From the NCBI RefSeq assembly GCF_026343955.1, contig NZ_JAPKNI010000001.1, positions 1 through 64,000 of the forward strand: a stretch of 64,000 bases of DNA. Direction: 5' to 3'. The number at the start of each line of letters is the position of its first letter. The first letter of the stretch is position 1. A program made the position numbers and the translations under genes. A model generated the notes under the pieces. It was not told the DNA's origin and did not search any database. It worked only from the letters and a program-made list of their open reading frames with translations. Source of the DNA: Kaistia defluvii (lineage in GTDB: Bacteria; Pseudomonadota; Alphaproteobacteria; Rhizobiales; Kaistiaceae). This document shows positions 9,428 to 17,836 of the stretch, piece by piece.

Positions 9428-10360
9428 ATGTTCGACCGCCCCCGCCGCCGCTTCCTTGTCGCCCTTTCGGGAGCGCTGCTGGCCGCGTCGATATCGACGG
9501 CAGCCTGTGCGGGCGACGCCGAGAAGAAGTTCAAGGCCGTCACGACCTTCACCATCCTGGCCGACATGGCGCAGAACGTCGCCGGCGACGCCGCGATCGT
9601 GCAATCGATCACCAAGCCCGGCGCCGAGATCCACAATTACCAGCCGACGCCGCGCGACATCGTCAAGGCGCAGGACGCGCAGTTGATCCTCTGGAACGGG
9701 CTCGGCCTCGAACTCTGGTTCGAGAAGTTTTTCGCCAATTTGGACGGCGTCCCGCAGGCGACCGTCTCGGCCGGCGTGACGCCGATCGGCATTGGCGAGG
9801 GTCCCTATTCGGGCAAGCCGAACCCGCATGCCTGGATGTCGCCCGCCGCCGCCCTCACCTATGTCGACAACATCCGCGACGCCTTTGCCGAGCACGACCC
9901 GGCCAACGCCGCGACCTATGCCGCGAATGCCGAGGCCTACAAGGCCAAGATCACCGGCATCGTGGCACCGATTCGCGCATCGCTCGACGCGGTCCCGCCC
10001 GAGACGCGCTGGCTGGTGTCGAGTGAAGGCGCGTTCAGCTATCTCGCGCGCGATTTCGGCCTGAAGGAACTCTATCTCTGGCCGATCAACGCCGACCAGC
10101 AGGGCACGCCGCAGCAGGTGCGGAAGGTAATCGACGCGGTGCGCGCCAACGCCATCCCGGCCGTGTTCAGCGAAAGCACGATTTCGGCCAATCCGGCCAA
10201 GCAGGTGGCGCGCGAAACCGGCGCGGCGTATGGCGGCGTCCTCTATGTCGACAGCCTCAGCGAGGCCGGCGGGCCGGTGCCGACCTATCTCGACCTGCTG
10301 CGCGTCACGTCGGAGACGATCGCCAGGGGCATCGAACGGCCGGAGGCGGCCACGGAATGA
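9428..10360 (+). CDS. sitA: Mn2+/Fe2+ ABC transporter, periplasmic binding protein
   Basis: Metal-binding lipoprotein/periplasmic receptor of the cluster A-I (ZnuA/SitA) family, 310 residues from the ATG at 9428. It has an N-terminal signal ([19 protein letters not shown], with AAC giving a possible lipobox-like cysteine). Metal-ligand regions are visible: His in [13 protein letters not shown], His in NPHAWMSP, Glu in [10 protein letters not shown] and Asp in [10 protein letters not shown]. The signature [19 protein letters not shown] is characteristic of the SitA/YfeA group rather than ZnuA. There is no His-rich loop, which also argues against zinc. First gene of sitABCD; overlaps sitB by four bases. 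Confidence 0.93.
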   Translation: MFDRPRRRFLVALSGALLAASISTAACAGDAEKKFKAVTTFTILADMAQNVAGDAAIVQSITKPGAEIHNYQPTPRDIVKAQDAQLILWNGLGLELWFEKFFANLDGVPQATVSAGVTPIGIGEGPYSGKPNPHAWMSPAAALTYVDNIRDAFAEHDPANAATYAANAEAYKAKITGIVAPIRASLDAVPPETRWLVSSEGAFSYLARDFGLKELYLWPINADQQGTPQQVRKVIDAVRANAIPAVFSESTISANPAKQVARETGAAYGGVLYVDSLSEAGGPVPTYLDLLRVTSETIARGIERPEAATE

Positions 10361-11238
10361 ACGCCCCCATCCCCGCCCACGCCCGGCTCGCCGGCGGCAT
10401 CTCGGTCGCCAACGCCACCGTCACCTACCGCAACGGCCACACCGCGCTGCGCGACGCCAGCTTCCACATCCCGACCGGCACGATCACCGCGCTGGTCGGC
10501 GTCAATGGCAGCGGCAAGTCGACCCTGTTCAAGGCGATCATGGGCTTCGTCCGCATCTCGCGCGGCGAGATCACCATTCTCGGCCAGCCCGTCGAAAAGG
10601 CGCTGAAGCAGAACCTCGTCGCCTATGTGCCGCAGAGCGAGGATGTCGACTGGAACTTTCCCGTCCTGGTCGAGGACGTCGTCATGATGGGCCGATATGG
10701 CCACATGAATTTCATGCGTATCGCCTCGGCGCGCGATCAAGCGGCGGTCGACAAGGCGTTGGAGCGGGTCGGCATGAGCGCCATGCGCAAGCGCCAGATC
10801 GGCGAGCTTTCCGGCGGCCAGCGCAAGCGCGTCTTCCTCGCCCGCGCTCTGGCGCAGGATGGCCGCGTCATCCTGCTCGACGAACCCTTCACCGGCGTCG
10901 ACGTGCAGACGGAAGGCGCGATCATCGAGCTGCTGCGCGGGCTTCGCGACGAAGGCCGGGTAATGCTGGTCTCGACCCACAATCTCGGCAGCGTGCCGGA
11001 ATTCTGCGATCGCGCCGTACTGCTGAACCGCACGGTGCTGGCCTATGGCCCGACGCGCGAAACCTTCACCCGCGCCAATCTCGAAAAGACCTTTGGTGGC
11101 GTGCTGCGCCATATCGTTCTCGATCCGGCCGTCGATGGCGGAAAGATCGACATCATCAGCGACGACGAGAGCCCTCTGCTGCTGGACACCACCCCGGACG
11201 TCCACGCCCCCGACGAGAACCGGGAGGCCAGGCGCTGA
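10357..11238 (+). CDS. sitB: Mn2+/Fe2+ ABC transporter, ATPase
   Basis: Cytoplasmic ATP-hydrolysing subunit, 293 residues. Walker A is GVNGSGKST near residue 48, the ABC signature is [15 protein letters not shown] near 150 and Walker B is [14 protein letters not shown] near 170, followed by the switch His in VSTHNLG. Residues after ~245 form a charged tail that is longer than in many family members. It overlaps sitA by four bases and shares one base with sitC (TGATG), so the four genes form one coupled operon. Confidence 0.94.
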   Translation: MNAPIPAHARLAGGISVANATVTYRNGHTALRDASFHIPTGTITALVGVNGSGKSTLFKAIMGFVRISRGEITILGQPVEKALKQNLVAYVPQSEDVDWNFPVLVEDVVMMGRYGHMNFMRIASARDQAAVDKALERVGMSAMRKRQIGELSGGQRKRVFLARALAQDGRVILLDEPFTGVDVQTEGAIIELLRGLRDEGRVMLVSTHNLGSVPEFCDRAVLLNRTVLAYGPTRETFTRANLEKTFGGVLRHIVLDPAVDGGKIDIISDDESPLLLDTTPDVHAPDENREARR

Positions 11239-12095
11239 TGGCCCTGCTGCTCGAACCCTTCGGCTACAGCTACATGCTCAATGCCATGTGGGTCAGCGCG
11301 CTGGTCGGCGGGGTCTGCGCCTTCCTCTCCGCCTATCTGATGCTGAAAGGCTGGTCGCTGATCGGCGACGCGCTCTCCCACTCGATCGTGCCCGGGGTCG
11401 CCGGCGCCTACATGCTCGGCCTGCCCTTTTCCATCGGCGCCTTCTTCTCCGGCGGCCTCGCCGCCGCCGCCATGCTGTTCCTCAACCAGCGCACCAGGCT
11501 GAAGGAAGATGCGATCATCGGGCTGATCTTCACCGGCTTCTTCGGCCTCGGCCTGTTCATGGTGTCGCTGTCACCGACCGCGGTTAATATCCAGACGATC
11601 GTGCTCGGCAACATCCTGGCCATCACACCGGAGGACACGCTGCAGCTCGCCATCATCGGCTTCGTCTCGCTCGCGATCCTCATGGTCAAATGGAAAGACC
11701 TGATGGTGACCTTCTTCGACGAGAGCCACGCCCGCTCGATCGGCCTCAATCCCACCGCGCTGAAGGTCCTGTTCTTCACCCTGCTGTCGGCCTGCACCGT
11801 CGCGGCGCTGCAGACCGTCGGCGCCTTCCTGGTCATCGCCATGGTGGTGACCCCGGGCGCCACCGCCTATCTGCTCACCGATCGCTTCCCGCGACTGCTG
11901 GCGATCAGCGTTACCGTCGGCGCGATGACCAGCCTGGTCGGCGCTTATGCCAGCTATTTCCTCGATGGCGCCACCGGCGGAATCATCGTGATGCTCCAGA
12001 CGATGATCTTCCTTGGCGCCTTCGTCTTCGCCCCAAAGCACGGCCTGCTCGCCGCCCGCCGCCGCGCCGCCGAAGCGCTGGAGACATCCGCATGA
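11238..12095 (+). CDS. sitC: Mn2+/Fe2+ ABC transporter, permease 1
   Basis: Inner-membrane permease of the ABC-3 family, 285 residues, with about eight hydrophobic segments. It opens with LLEPFGYSYMLNAMWVSALV and carries the family's GWSLIGDALSHSIVPGVAGA segment. Start at 11238 overlaps the sitB stop by one base; the end overlaps sitD by four. It is paralogous to the following gene, and the two would form the membrane heterodimer. Confidence 0.93.
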   Translation: MALLLEPFGYSYMLNAMWVSALVGGVCAFLSAYLMLKGWSLIGDALSHSIVPGVAGAYMLGLPFSIGAFFSGGLAAAAMLFLNQRTRLKEDAIIGLIFTGFFGLGLFMVSLSPTAVNIQTIVLGNILAITPEDTLQLAIIGFVSLAILMVKWKDLMVTFFDESHARSIGLNPTALKVLFFTLLSACTVAALQTVGAFLVIAMVVTPGATAYLLTDRFPRLLAISVTVGAMTSLVGAYASYFLDGATGGIIVMLQTMIFLGAFVFAPKHGLLAARRRAAEALETSA

Positions 12096-12943
12096 CGCTC
12101 GTCGAAACGCTGCTCCAGCCCCTGCAGTTCGAGTTCATGCGCAACGCGCTGATCATCTCGGCGCTGGTCGCCGTGCCGACCGCCCTGCTCTCCTGCTATC
12201 TCGTGCTCAAGGGCTGGTCGCTGATGGGCGACGCCATCTCGCATGCCGTGCTGCCGGGTGTCGTCATCGCCTATATCGTCGGCGCCCCGCTCGCCGTCGG
12301 CGCCTTTGTCGCCGGCATGGGCTGCGCGCTCGCCAGCGGCTATCTCAAGGCGAACAGCCGCATCAAGCAGGATACGGTGATGGGCATCGTGTTCTCCGGC
12401 ATGTTCGGCCTCGGTATCGTGCTCTACACCAAGATCGAGACCGACGTTCACCTCGACCACATCCTGTTCGGCGACATGCTGGGCGTCGGATGGCGCGACA
12501 TCGCCGAGACGGGGATCATCGCGCTGGTCATCACCGGTATCCTCGCCCTCAAATGGCGGGATCTGCTGCTGCACAGCTTCGATCCGGTGCAGGCCAGGGT
12601 CGTGGGCCTGCGCGTCAACTGGCTGCATTACGGGCTGCTGGCGATCCTGTCTCTCGCCATCGTCGGCGCGCTGAAGGCGGTTGGCATCATCCTGGCCATC
12701 GCCATGCTGGTGTCGCCGGGCGCGATCGCCTTCCTGCTGACGCGAAAGTTCAGCACCATGCTGTGGCTCGCCACCGCGATCGCAGTAGTCGCCTCACTTT
12801 CCGGGGTCTATCTGAGCTTCTTCCTCGACAGCGCCCCGGCGCCGACCATCGTGCTGCTGCTGACGGCGAGCTTCATCGCCGCGTTCATCGTCTCGACGCG
12901 GCGCGCCGCGCGCACCGAGACGAAGGAAGTTGGGCTACCGTAG
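12092..12943 (+). CDS. sitD: Mn2+/Fe2+ ABC transporter, permease 2
   Basis: Second ABC-3 family permease, 283 residues, with the matching GWSLMGDAISHAVLPGVVIA segment and about eight membrane helices. Two permeases plus one ATPase and one receptor is the arrangement of SitABCD/YfeABCD importers for Mn2+ and Fe2+, different from the single-permease ZnuABC. It is the last gene of the operon and ends 46 bp before the convergent L,D-transpeptidase gene. Confidence 0.93.
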   Translation: MTLVETLLQPLQFEFMRNALIISALVAVPTALLSCYLVLKGWSLMGDAISHAVLPGVVIAYIVGAPLAVGAFVAGMGCALASGYLKANSRIKQDTVMGIVFSGMFGLGIVLYTKIETDVHLDHILFGDMLGVGWRDIAETGIIALVITGILALKWRDLLLHSFDPVQARVVGLRVNWLHYGLLAILSLAIVGALKAVGIILAIAMLVSPGAIAFLLTRKFSTMLWLATAIAVVASLSGVYLSFFLDSAPAPTIVLLLTASFIAAFIVSTRRAARTETKEVGLP

Positions 12944-12989
12944 CGAAGTCCCGCCGCGCCACATCGTCGATCGCCGCAAGGCTACGCCC

Positions 12990-14663
12990 TCACCAGGCCA
13001 GGGCCTTGCCATCGAGGGCGGCGAGCAGCTTGGCGTCCTGGCCGTAAATATCCTTGCGGAAATTGACGCCGTCCTCGTCCACCCAGGCGGTCAGGTAGGT
13101 CAAGTGGATGGGAAGCGGCGTGGCCAGCTTGACGACAGTGTTCTTCTCCGTCGCCACCACCTTGTTGATCCGGTCCATGTTCCATCCGGTGACCCCGCCG
13201 GCAGTCAGCACCTGCAGGGCCAGCTCGAGCGGCCGGCTCAGGCGGATGCAGCCATGGCTGAAGGCGCGCTCGGCCTTCGAAAAGGCGGCGCGCGACGGCG
13301 TATCGTGCAGATAGACATCGTGCTGGTTGGGGAACATGAACTTGACGCGGCCGAGCGCATTCTTCGGCCCCGGCTGCTGGCGCAGCTGGAACGGAAAATT
13401 GCCTGGCCCGTAATTCGCCCAATTGATCGAGGTGAGGTCGTAGACGTCCTTGCCGCGGACGGCCTGGAAGCCCTGCGCGGCGAGCCCGCCGGGGTTGGAG
13501 CGCAGTTTGCCGAGCTGTTCCTTGACGGCGATGCCGGACGGCACCGTCCAGTAGGGATTGATCTCGATGTAGCGGACCTGGTCGCTGAAGACCGGCGTGC
13601 GGCTATAGGGCTTGCCGACGACGACCGACATGCGCTCCTCGGCGCGGCCGTCCTTGACGCGGCGCAGTTCGAAGCCGGCGATGTTGACCATCAGGTACTG
13701 TTCGCCGAGGTCACGCGGCATCCAGCGCCAGCGCTCCATGGCCAGCTCGATCTCGGCAATGCGATCTTCGATCGGCACGTTCATCGCGACCAGCGCCGCC
13801 GGCCCGACCACGCCGTCGACATCGAGACCGTGACGGGCCTGGAAACGTTCAACCGCCTTCACCAGTTCGGCGTCGTAGACTTCCGCGCCGCCGGCCGGCG
13901 CCGGATCGGCGCCATCGGTCGTTGCCAGCCGCTCGCGAATGTCGGCGACGCGCGGATCGCTCATGCCCGGCTTCAGCGTCGGGCCGAGGGGAACGAGGTC
14001 CCACCCGCCCTCCACCGCGAGTTCGCGGTACTGCGCCAGCGCGCCGCGCAGGGACGCGTAATAGGTGGTCGGCGGCTGCAAGGCGTCGAAGAACTCGACG
14101 AGATCATCGGCCTTGGCGACCTCCTGCAGGGCCGCCGCCTGATCGAAGGTGCGGGTCTTCAGGAAGAAATTCGGGTCGACCTTCGCCGGCAGGAAGCGTC
14201 CGACCGACAGATCGCCGCTATATTCGAGAAAGGCGGCCGAGAAGAACAGCTCGATCAGGGCAAGACCGCGAACGTCTTCCGGATCGGTGTTCTGCATCAG
14301 CGACATCAGCTGGCGCGTCGGATAGTCGTCCGGCCGCAAGCCGTCCGAGCCGGCATCGTTGAGGATGGCGACCAGCGCCTCGGCGCGGTCGTCGCGCAGC
14401 CAGAGCAGGTCTCCGGCCTGCTCCTCGTAATAGGCGCGCAGCACCTCGCGGCGCTGCTGGATCGGCAGGGGCAGACGCTTCTCGCGCGCCAGGAGGTCGA
14501 TCGCATTGATGCGGATGACGGCGAGGTTGCGCTGCTGTTCCTGCACCGTGGCGGCCTCGGCGGCGGCAAGGGACGGCAACAGGGAAGCGAACGCCAGAAA
14601 GGCCCCCGCGCAGAGGCGGATCGAGACCTGACGGATCGGGGCGTTACTGAATGGGCGGCGCAT
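12990..14663 (-). CDS. L,D-transpeptidase (YcbB-like, with peptidoglycan-binding domain)
   Basis: Periplasmic enzyme that forms 3-3 cross-links in peptidoglycan. The 557-residue form starting at 14663 opens with a signal peptide (IRLCAGAFLAFASLLPSLAAAEA). A peptidoglycan-binding module lies mid-protein (YDAELVKAVERFQARHGLDV) and a YkuD catalytic domain follows, with the nucleophile in SHGCIRLSRPLELAL. Size and domain order match the large YcbB/LdtD class. The start overlaps the end of the upstream aapJ-like gene by 20 bases; an in-frame ATG at 14702 would give 13 more residues, but then a less typical signal sequence. Confidence 0.92.
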   Translation of the reverse strand: MRRPFSNAPIRQVSIRLCAGAFLAFASLLPSLAAAEAATVQEQQRNLAVIRINAIDLLAREKRLPLPIQQRREVLRAYYEEQAGDLLWLRDDRAEALVAILNDAGSDGLRPDDYPTRQLMSLMQNTDPEDVRGLALIELFFSAAFLEYSGDLSVGRFLPAKVDPNFFLKTRTFDQAAALQEVAKADDLVEFFDALQPPTTYYASLRGALAQYRELAVEGGWDLVPLGPTLKPGMSDPRVADIRERLATTDGADPAPAGGAEVYDAELVKAVERFQARHGLDVDGVVGPAALVAMNVPIEDRIAEIELAMERWRWMPRDLGEQYLMVNIAGFELRRVKDGRAEERMSVVVGKPYSRTPVFSDQVRYIEINPYWTVPSGIAVKEQLGKLRSNPGGLAAQGFQAVRGKDVYDLTSINWANYGPGNFPFQLRQQPGPKNALGRVKFMFPNQHDVYLHDTPSRAAFSKAERAFSHGCIRLSRPLELALQVLTAGGVTGWNMDRINKVVATEKNTVVKLATPLPIHLTYLTAWVDEDGVNFRKDIYGQDAKLLAALDGKALAW

Positions 14664-15660
14664 AGAGGATCCCGCCTTGTGTCCAGAGTGCGTTGATGCC
14701 ACGGCTCAATTGCATCGGCGTGTCCTCGCCGAGATTGCGCTCGAAAATCTCGCCCATATTGCCGACCCCGCCCAGCACCTGGGTGAGCCAGCCATCCGGC
14801 AAGCCGAGGGACGGCCCGCTCAGCGAACCGAGCATGGCCGCCTGCTGCGCCTTGTCGGCGGCGATGGAATCGGACGTCAGCCCGACCTCCTCCGCGTCGA
14901 TCAGGCCGAACAGCACCCAGCGCACGAGGTTGACCCATTTCGGATCGTCATCGCGCACCACGGGTCCGAGCGGCTCCTTCGAGATGACATCCTTGAGAAT
15001 CACATGGTCGTCCGGCTTCGGCAGGTCGGCCCGCTCGCCGGCGAGCGCCGAGCGATCGGCGGTATAGGCGTCGCACTTGCCGTCCGCATAGGCCTTGCGC
15101 GCATCCTGCCGCTCGGCGAAGGGCAGGAACGAAACCTTGAGTCCGGCCCGCTCGAAATAGGCGCTGGCGTTGTCCTGGGTCGTCGTTCCGCTGACCACGC
15201 AGATGGTGGCCCCGTTCAGTTGCAGCGGGCTGGTCGCGCCATAGAGCGCCGGCACCATGAAGCCCTGGCCGTCGAAATAGCTGACCCCGACGAATTCCAG
15301 CGACTGTCCGGCATCGCGCGAAAGCGTCCAGGTGCTGTTGCGGGAGAGCAGGTCCACCTTTCGGTCCGTCAGCGCCTGGAAGCGGTCGGATGCCGACAAC
15401 GGCACATAGTCGACCTTGCCGGCGTCGGCGAAGATGGCGAGCGCGACCGCCTTGCAGAAGTCGACGTCGAAGCCGCGCCAGGTTCCCTGCTCGTCCTTCT
15501 CCGAGAAGCCGCCGAGCCCCTCGCTGACGCCACACACCAGCGTGCCGCGCGCCTTGACGTCCTCCAGCGTTCCCGCCGTGGCGGCGGAGCCGGCGGCCAG
15601 CAGCAGGCCGAGGGCCGTGGCGCACGCCGACAGGCGCGGGAAAAGGATTGGCAACTTCAT
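14644..15660 (-). CDS. amino-acid ABC transporter substrate-binding protein (AapJ-like)
   Basis: Periplasmic binding protein of the general L-amino-acid (AapJ/BztA) class, 338 residues. A signal peptide (LSACATALGLLLAAGSAATAG) is followed by the family N-terminus VKARGTLVCGVSEGLGGFSE and by SRNSTWTLSRDAG, hallmarks of AapJ. The C-terminus MGEIFERNLGE also matches. No permease or ATPase gene is beside it, so it is an orphan receptor here. It overlaps the following L,D-transpeptidase by 20 bases on the same strand. Confidence 0.93.
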   Translation of the reverse strand: MKLPILFPRLSACATALGLLLAAGSAATAGTLEDVKARGTLVCGVSEGLGGFSEKDEQGTWRGFDVDFCKAVALAIFADAGKVDYVPLSASDRFQALTDRKVDLLSRNSTWTLSRDAGQSLEFVGVSYFDGQGFMVPALYGATSPLQLNGATICVVSGTTTQDNASAYFERAGLKVSFLPFAERQDARKAYADGKCDAYTADRSALAGERADLPKPDDHVILKDVISKEPLGPVVRDDDPKWVNLVRWVLFGLIDAEEVGLTSDSIAADKAQQAAMLGSLSGPSLGLPDGWLTQVLGGVGNMGEIFERNLGEDTPMQLSRGINALWTQGGILYAPPIQ

Positions 15661-15833
15661 CGACGGACCCCGGATATCGCTACGGCAGTGCGGCCATGAT
15701 ACATCCCCGCGCGCGCTCAACAAGGCCACAACCAAAGATGTCGGCGGCGCGGCGTTTCCCGCCCGGAACGTACATGGCCGGGACAAGCCCGGCCATGCAG
15801 CCATCATCGCGTCGGTCGGGCGGACTGGTCCGC

Positions 15834-16823
15834 CTAGTAGCGGGCCGGCGCCGCCGGCTTGTTGCCGAGAATCGCGTCGATCTTGTCGAGCACCTCGGGC
15901 GTCAGCTTGTCGCGGCTGTCGAGGGCGGCGAGATTGTCCTGCAGCTGGCTCTTCTTCGATGCGCCGAGGATGACGGTCGAGACATTCTTGTTGGCGAGGC
16001 ACCAGAGCAGCGCCATGTGGTGGATCGGCAGGCCGATCTCCTCGGCCAGCGCCGCCAGCTTCTCGACCTGGGCGATGCGCTGCTTGCCCTTTTCGCCCTG
16101 CCACAGTTCCTTGAGCCACTCATAGCCCGGCAGGTCCAGGCGGCTGCCGGCCGGAATGCCCTTGTTGTACTTGCCGGTCAGGATGCCGGAAGCGAGCGGC
16201 GACCAGATGGTCGTGCCGAGACCCATCAGCTCATAGAGCGGGCGATAGTCGCCCTCGACCTTGTCGCGCTCGAACAGATTGTACTGCGGCTGCTCCATGG
16301 TCGGCGGCGTGATCTTCAGATCCTTCGCCACGGCCCAGGCCTCGGTCAGCTGCTGCGCCGACCATTCCGACGTGCCCCAGTAGAGCACCTTGCCCTGCTG
16401 CACGAGGTCGTGCATGGCGCGCACCGTTTCCTCGATCGGGGTATCGATGTCGGGGCGATGGCAGAAATAGAGGTCGAGATACTCGACCTGCAGGCGCTTC
16501 AGCGCCGCATGGCAGGCGTCGGTGACGTGCTTGCGCGAAAGGCCGCGCTGCGTCGGCTTCGAGCCGCCCCAGAACACCTTGCTGGAGACGATGTAGGAAT
16601 CGCGGCTCCAGGCGAGCTTGGCGAGCGCCTCGCCCATCAGCGTCTCGGAGACGCCGGCCTCATAGCCCTCGGCATTGTCGAAGAAGTTGATTCCGCTGTC
16701 ATAGGCCAGCGTCATGATGTCGAGCGCGTCGCGCTGGTCGACCTGCTTGCCGAACGTGACCCAGGAGCCGAGCGAAAACTCGCTGACCTGCAGGCCCGAC
16801 TTGCCCAAACGGCGATACTGCAT
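15834..16823 (-). CDS. aldo/keto reductase (Kv-beta-like, AKR6-type)
   Basis: Soluble NADPH-dependent aldehyde/ketone reductase of 329 residues. The start MQYRRLGKSGLQVSEFSLG at 16823 is the family N-terminus; the reading frame extends upstream without conservation. Catalytic residues can be placed: Asp and Tyr in NFFDNAEGYEAG, Lys in IVSSKVFWGG and His in DLYFCHRPDID. The family resemblance is to potassium-channel beta-subunit-like and MgrA/YghZ-type reductases. It is 173 bp downstream of nothing on its strand and appears monocistronic. Confidence 0.92.
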   Translation of the reverse strand: MQYRRLGKSGLQVSEFSLGSWVTFGKQVDQRDALDIMTLAYDSGINFFDNAEGYEAGVSETLMGEALAKLAWSRDSYIVSSKVFWGGSKPTQRGLSRKHVTDACHAALKRLQVEYLDLYFCHRPDIDTPIEETVRAMHDLVQQGKVLYWGTSEWSAQQLTEAWAVAKDLKITPPTMEQPQYNLFERDKVEGDYRPLYELMGLGTTIWSPLASGILTGKYNKGIPAGSRLDLPGYEWLKELWQGEKGKQRIAQVEKLAALAEEIGLPIHHMALLWCLANKNVSTVILGASKKSQLQDNLAALDSRDKLTPEVLDKIDAILGNKPAAPARY

Positions 16824-16925
16824 CTTGAATCCGATCTTTCTGGAAATCTTTGTGCGGCGCACGCGCCGCGACTGCAAACTAGTGGAGTTGCTCGCGCCGC
16901 GCCACCATCCGCCCCATGAGGGACG

Positions 16926-17411
16926 TCACGACTCGACCGGCTGGCCCGCGAAGGCCTGCTCCAGCGTCGCAATGTCGATCTTGGTCATTTTCAGCAACGC
17001 CTCCATGACGCGCTGCGATTTCCGGGCATCCGGATCGGTCAGCATCGGCGTGAGCGTGCTGGGCACGATCTGCCAGGAAATGCCGAACCGGTCCGTGACC
17101 CAGCCACAGCGCCTTTCCTGTCCATCCTCGGAGAGCCGCTCCCAGAGATCGTCCAGTTCCGCCTGCTCCTCGCATTTGACCACGAAGGAGATCGCCTCGT
17201 TGAACTGGAAGTGGGGACCACCGTTCAGAGCCGTGAACTCCAGCCCCTCCAGTTCGAAGGACGCGGCCATGACGCTACCCTTGGGGCCGGGGCCCGCCTC
17301 GCCATAGCGAGCGACCTTGCCGACCTTCGCACTCTTGAAGATCGAGACGTAGAAGATGATCGCCTCTTCGACCTGGTTGTCGAACCAAAGAAAAGGAGTG
17401 ATCTTTTGCAT
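16926..17411 (-). CDS. VOC-family protein (PhnB/3-dmu-9_3-mt type)
   Basis: A 161-residue cytoplasmic protein of the vicinal-oxygen-chelate fold. It opens with MQKITPFLWFDNQVEEAI and FYVSIFKSAKVGKVARYGE, and contains the characteristic VTDRFGISWQIVPSTL segment. These PhnB-like proteins are usually of unknown activity. The ATG at 17411 is preceded by a GAGGAT Shine-Dalgarno sequence; the frame continues to 17483, but without a better start. It is divergent from the Anbu operon, sharing a 425-bp control region. Confidence 0.9.
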   Translation of the reverse strand: MQKITPFLWFDNQVEEAIIFYVSIFKSAKVGKVARYGEAGPGPKGSVMAASFELEGLEFTALNGGPHFQFNEAISFVVKCEEQAELDDLWERLSEDGQERRCGWVTDRFGISWQIVPSTLTPMLTDPDARKSQRVMEALLKMTKIDIATLEQAFAGQPVES

Positions 17412-17440
17412 GGCGATATCCTCTTTTCCGATCGGGCTGT

Positions 17441-17468
17441 TCCAAGGGTCCGCGTCCAAGGGTCCGCG
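17441..17468. repeat. tandem 14-bp direct repeat (two copies)
   Basis: TCCAAGGGTCCGCG occurs twice without spacer at 17441-17454 and 17455-17468, in the leader/promoter region of the VOC gene. It may be replication slippage or a doubled binding site; nothing else supports a function. Confidence 0.7.
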
Positions 17469-17641
17469 CCGAGCCGGCCGCACTTCGGCGCGCGATGACT
17501 GGCTAGGTCGGCCCGGCGGGGCGTGTCCCGAGATCGACGCGGCAAGGTCGCCCTGGCGAGAAACCGGAAAACGCCATCACCGCCTTTGCGTTCCCTGCGA
17601 GGCAAGGCGGCCTCTCGCCCCGGCCGCCTGCCTTCTAATTA

Positions 17642-17693
17642 GGCAAATGGTGCCTTCCGCGCCGCGTCAATGCGGAACTGCCGAATTTGGCAG
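17642..17693. promoter_or_regulatory. candidate upstream activator sites for the sigma-54 promoter
   Basis: Two inverted repeats lie 90-140 bp before the sigma-54 promoter: GGCAAATGGTGCC (17642-17654, GGCA-N5-TGCC) and CTGCCGAATTTGGCAG (17678-17693, a 16-bp near-palindrome). Enhancer-binding proteins bind in this distance range. TGGTGC resembles an NtrC half-site but no complete NtrC box is present. The remainder of the 17412-17836 gap shows no gene. Confidence 0.4.
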
Positions 17694-17782
17694 ATAGCCC
17701 CTAGCCAAGAATGCCCGGCTCATATGCAATGGTGCTCGCGCTCCCATGCTGGATGCGCCGTGGCACCCGGGAGAATTCCTGT

Positions 17783-17797
17783 TGGCACGGGGCTTGC
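17783..17797 (+). promoter_or_regulatory. sigma-54 (RpoN) promoter of the Anbu operon
   Basis: TGGCACGGGGCTTGC matches the -24/-12 consensus TGGCACG-N4-TTGC at every defined position, with exactly ten bases between the invariant GG and GC. It lies 40 bp upstream of the ATP-grasp start codon at 17837, so transcription would begin ~25 bp before the start codon. It is in the correct orientation for the four-gene operon. Confidence 0.75.
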
Positions 17798-17836
17798 GGT
17801 TGGGGAGTGACGGCAACCAAAGGGGGATAGCGCGCA

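Noticed and set aside
10230-11237. Plus-strand N-terminal extension of the sitC frame
   Set aside because: The frame upstream of 11238 lies across sitA/sitB in another frame; the permease starts at the ATG overlapping the sitB stop.
12930-14696. 588-codon plus-strand ORF opposite the L,D-transpeptidase
   Set aside because: Antisense of a gene with signal peptide and YkuD motif; no recognisable domain in the plus-strand translation.
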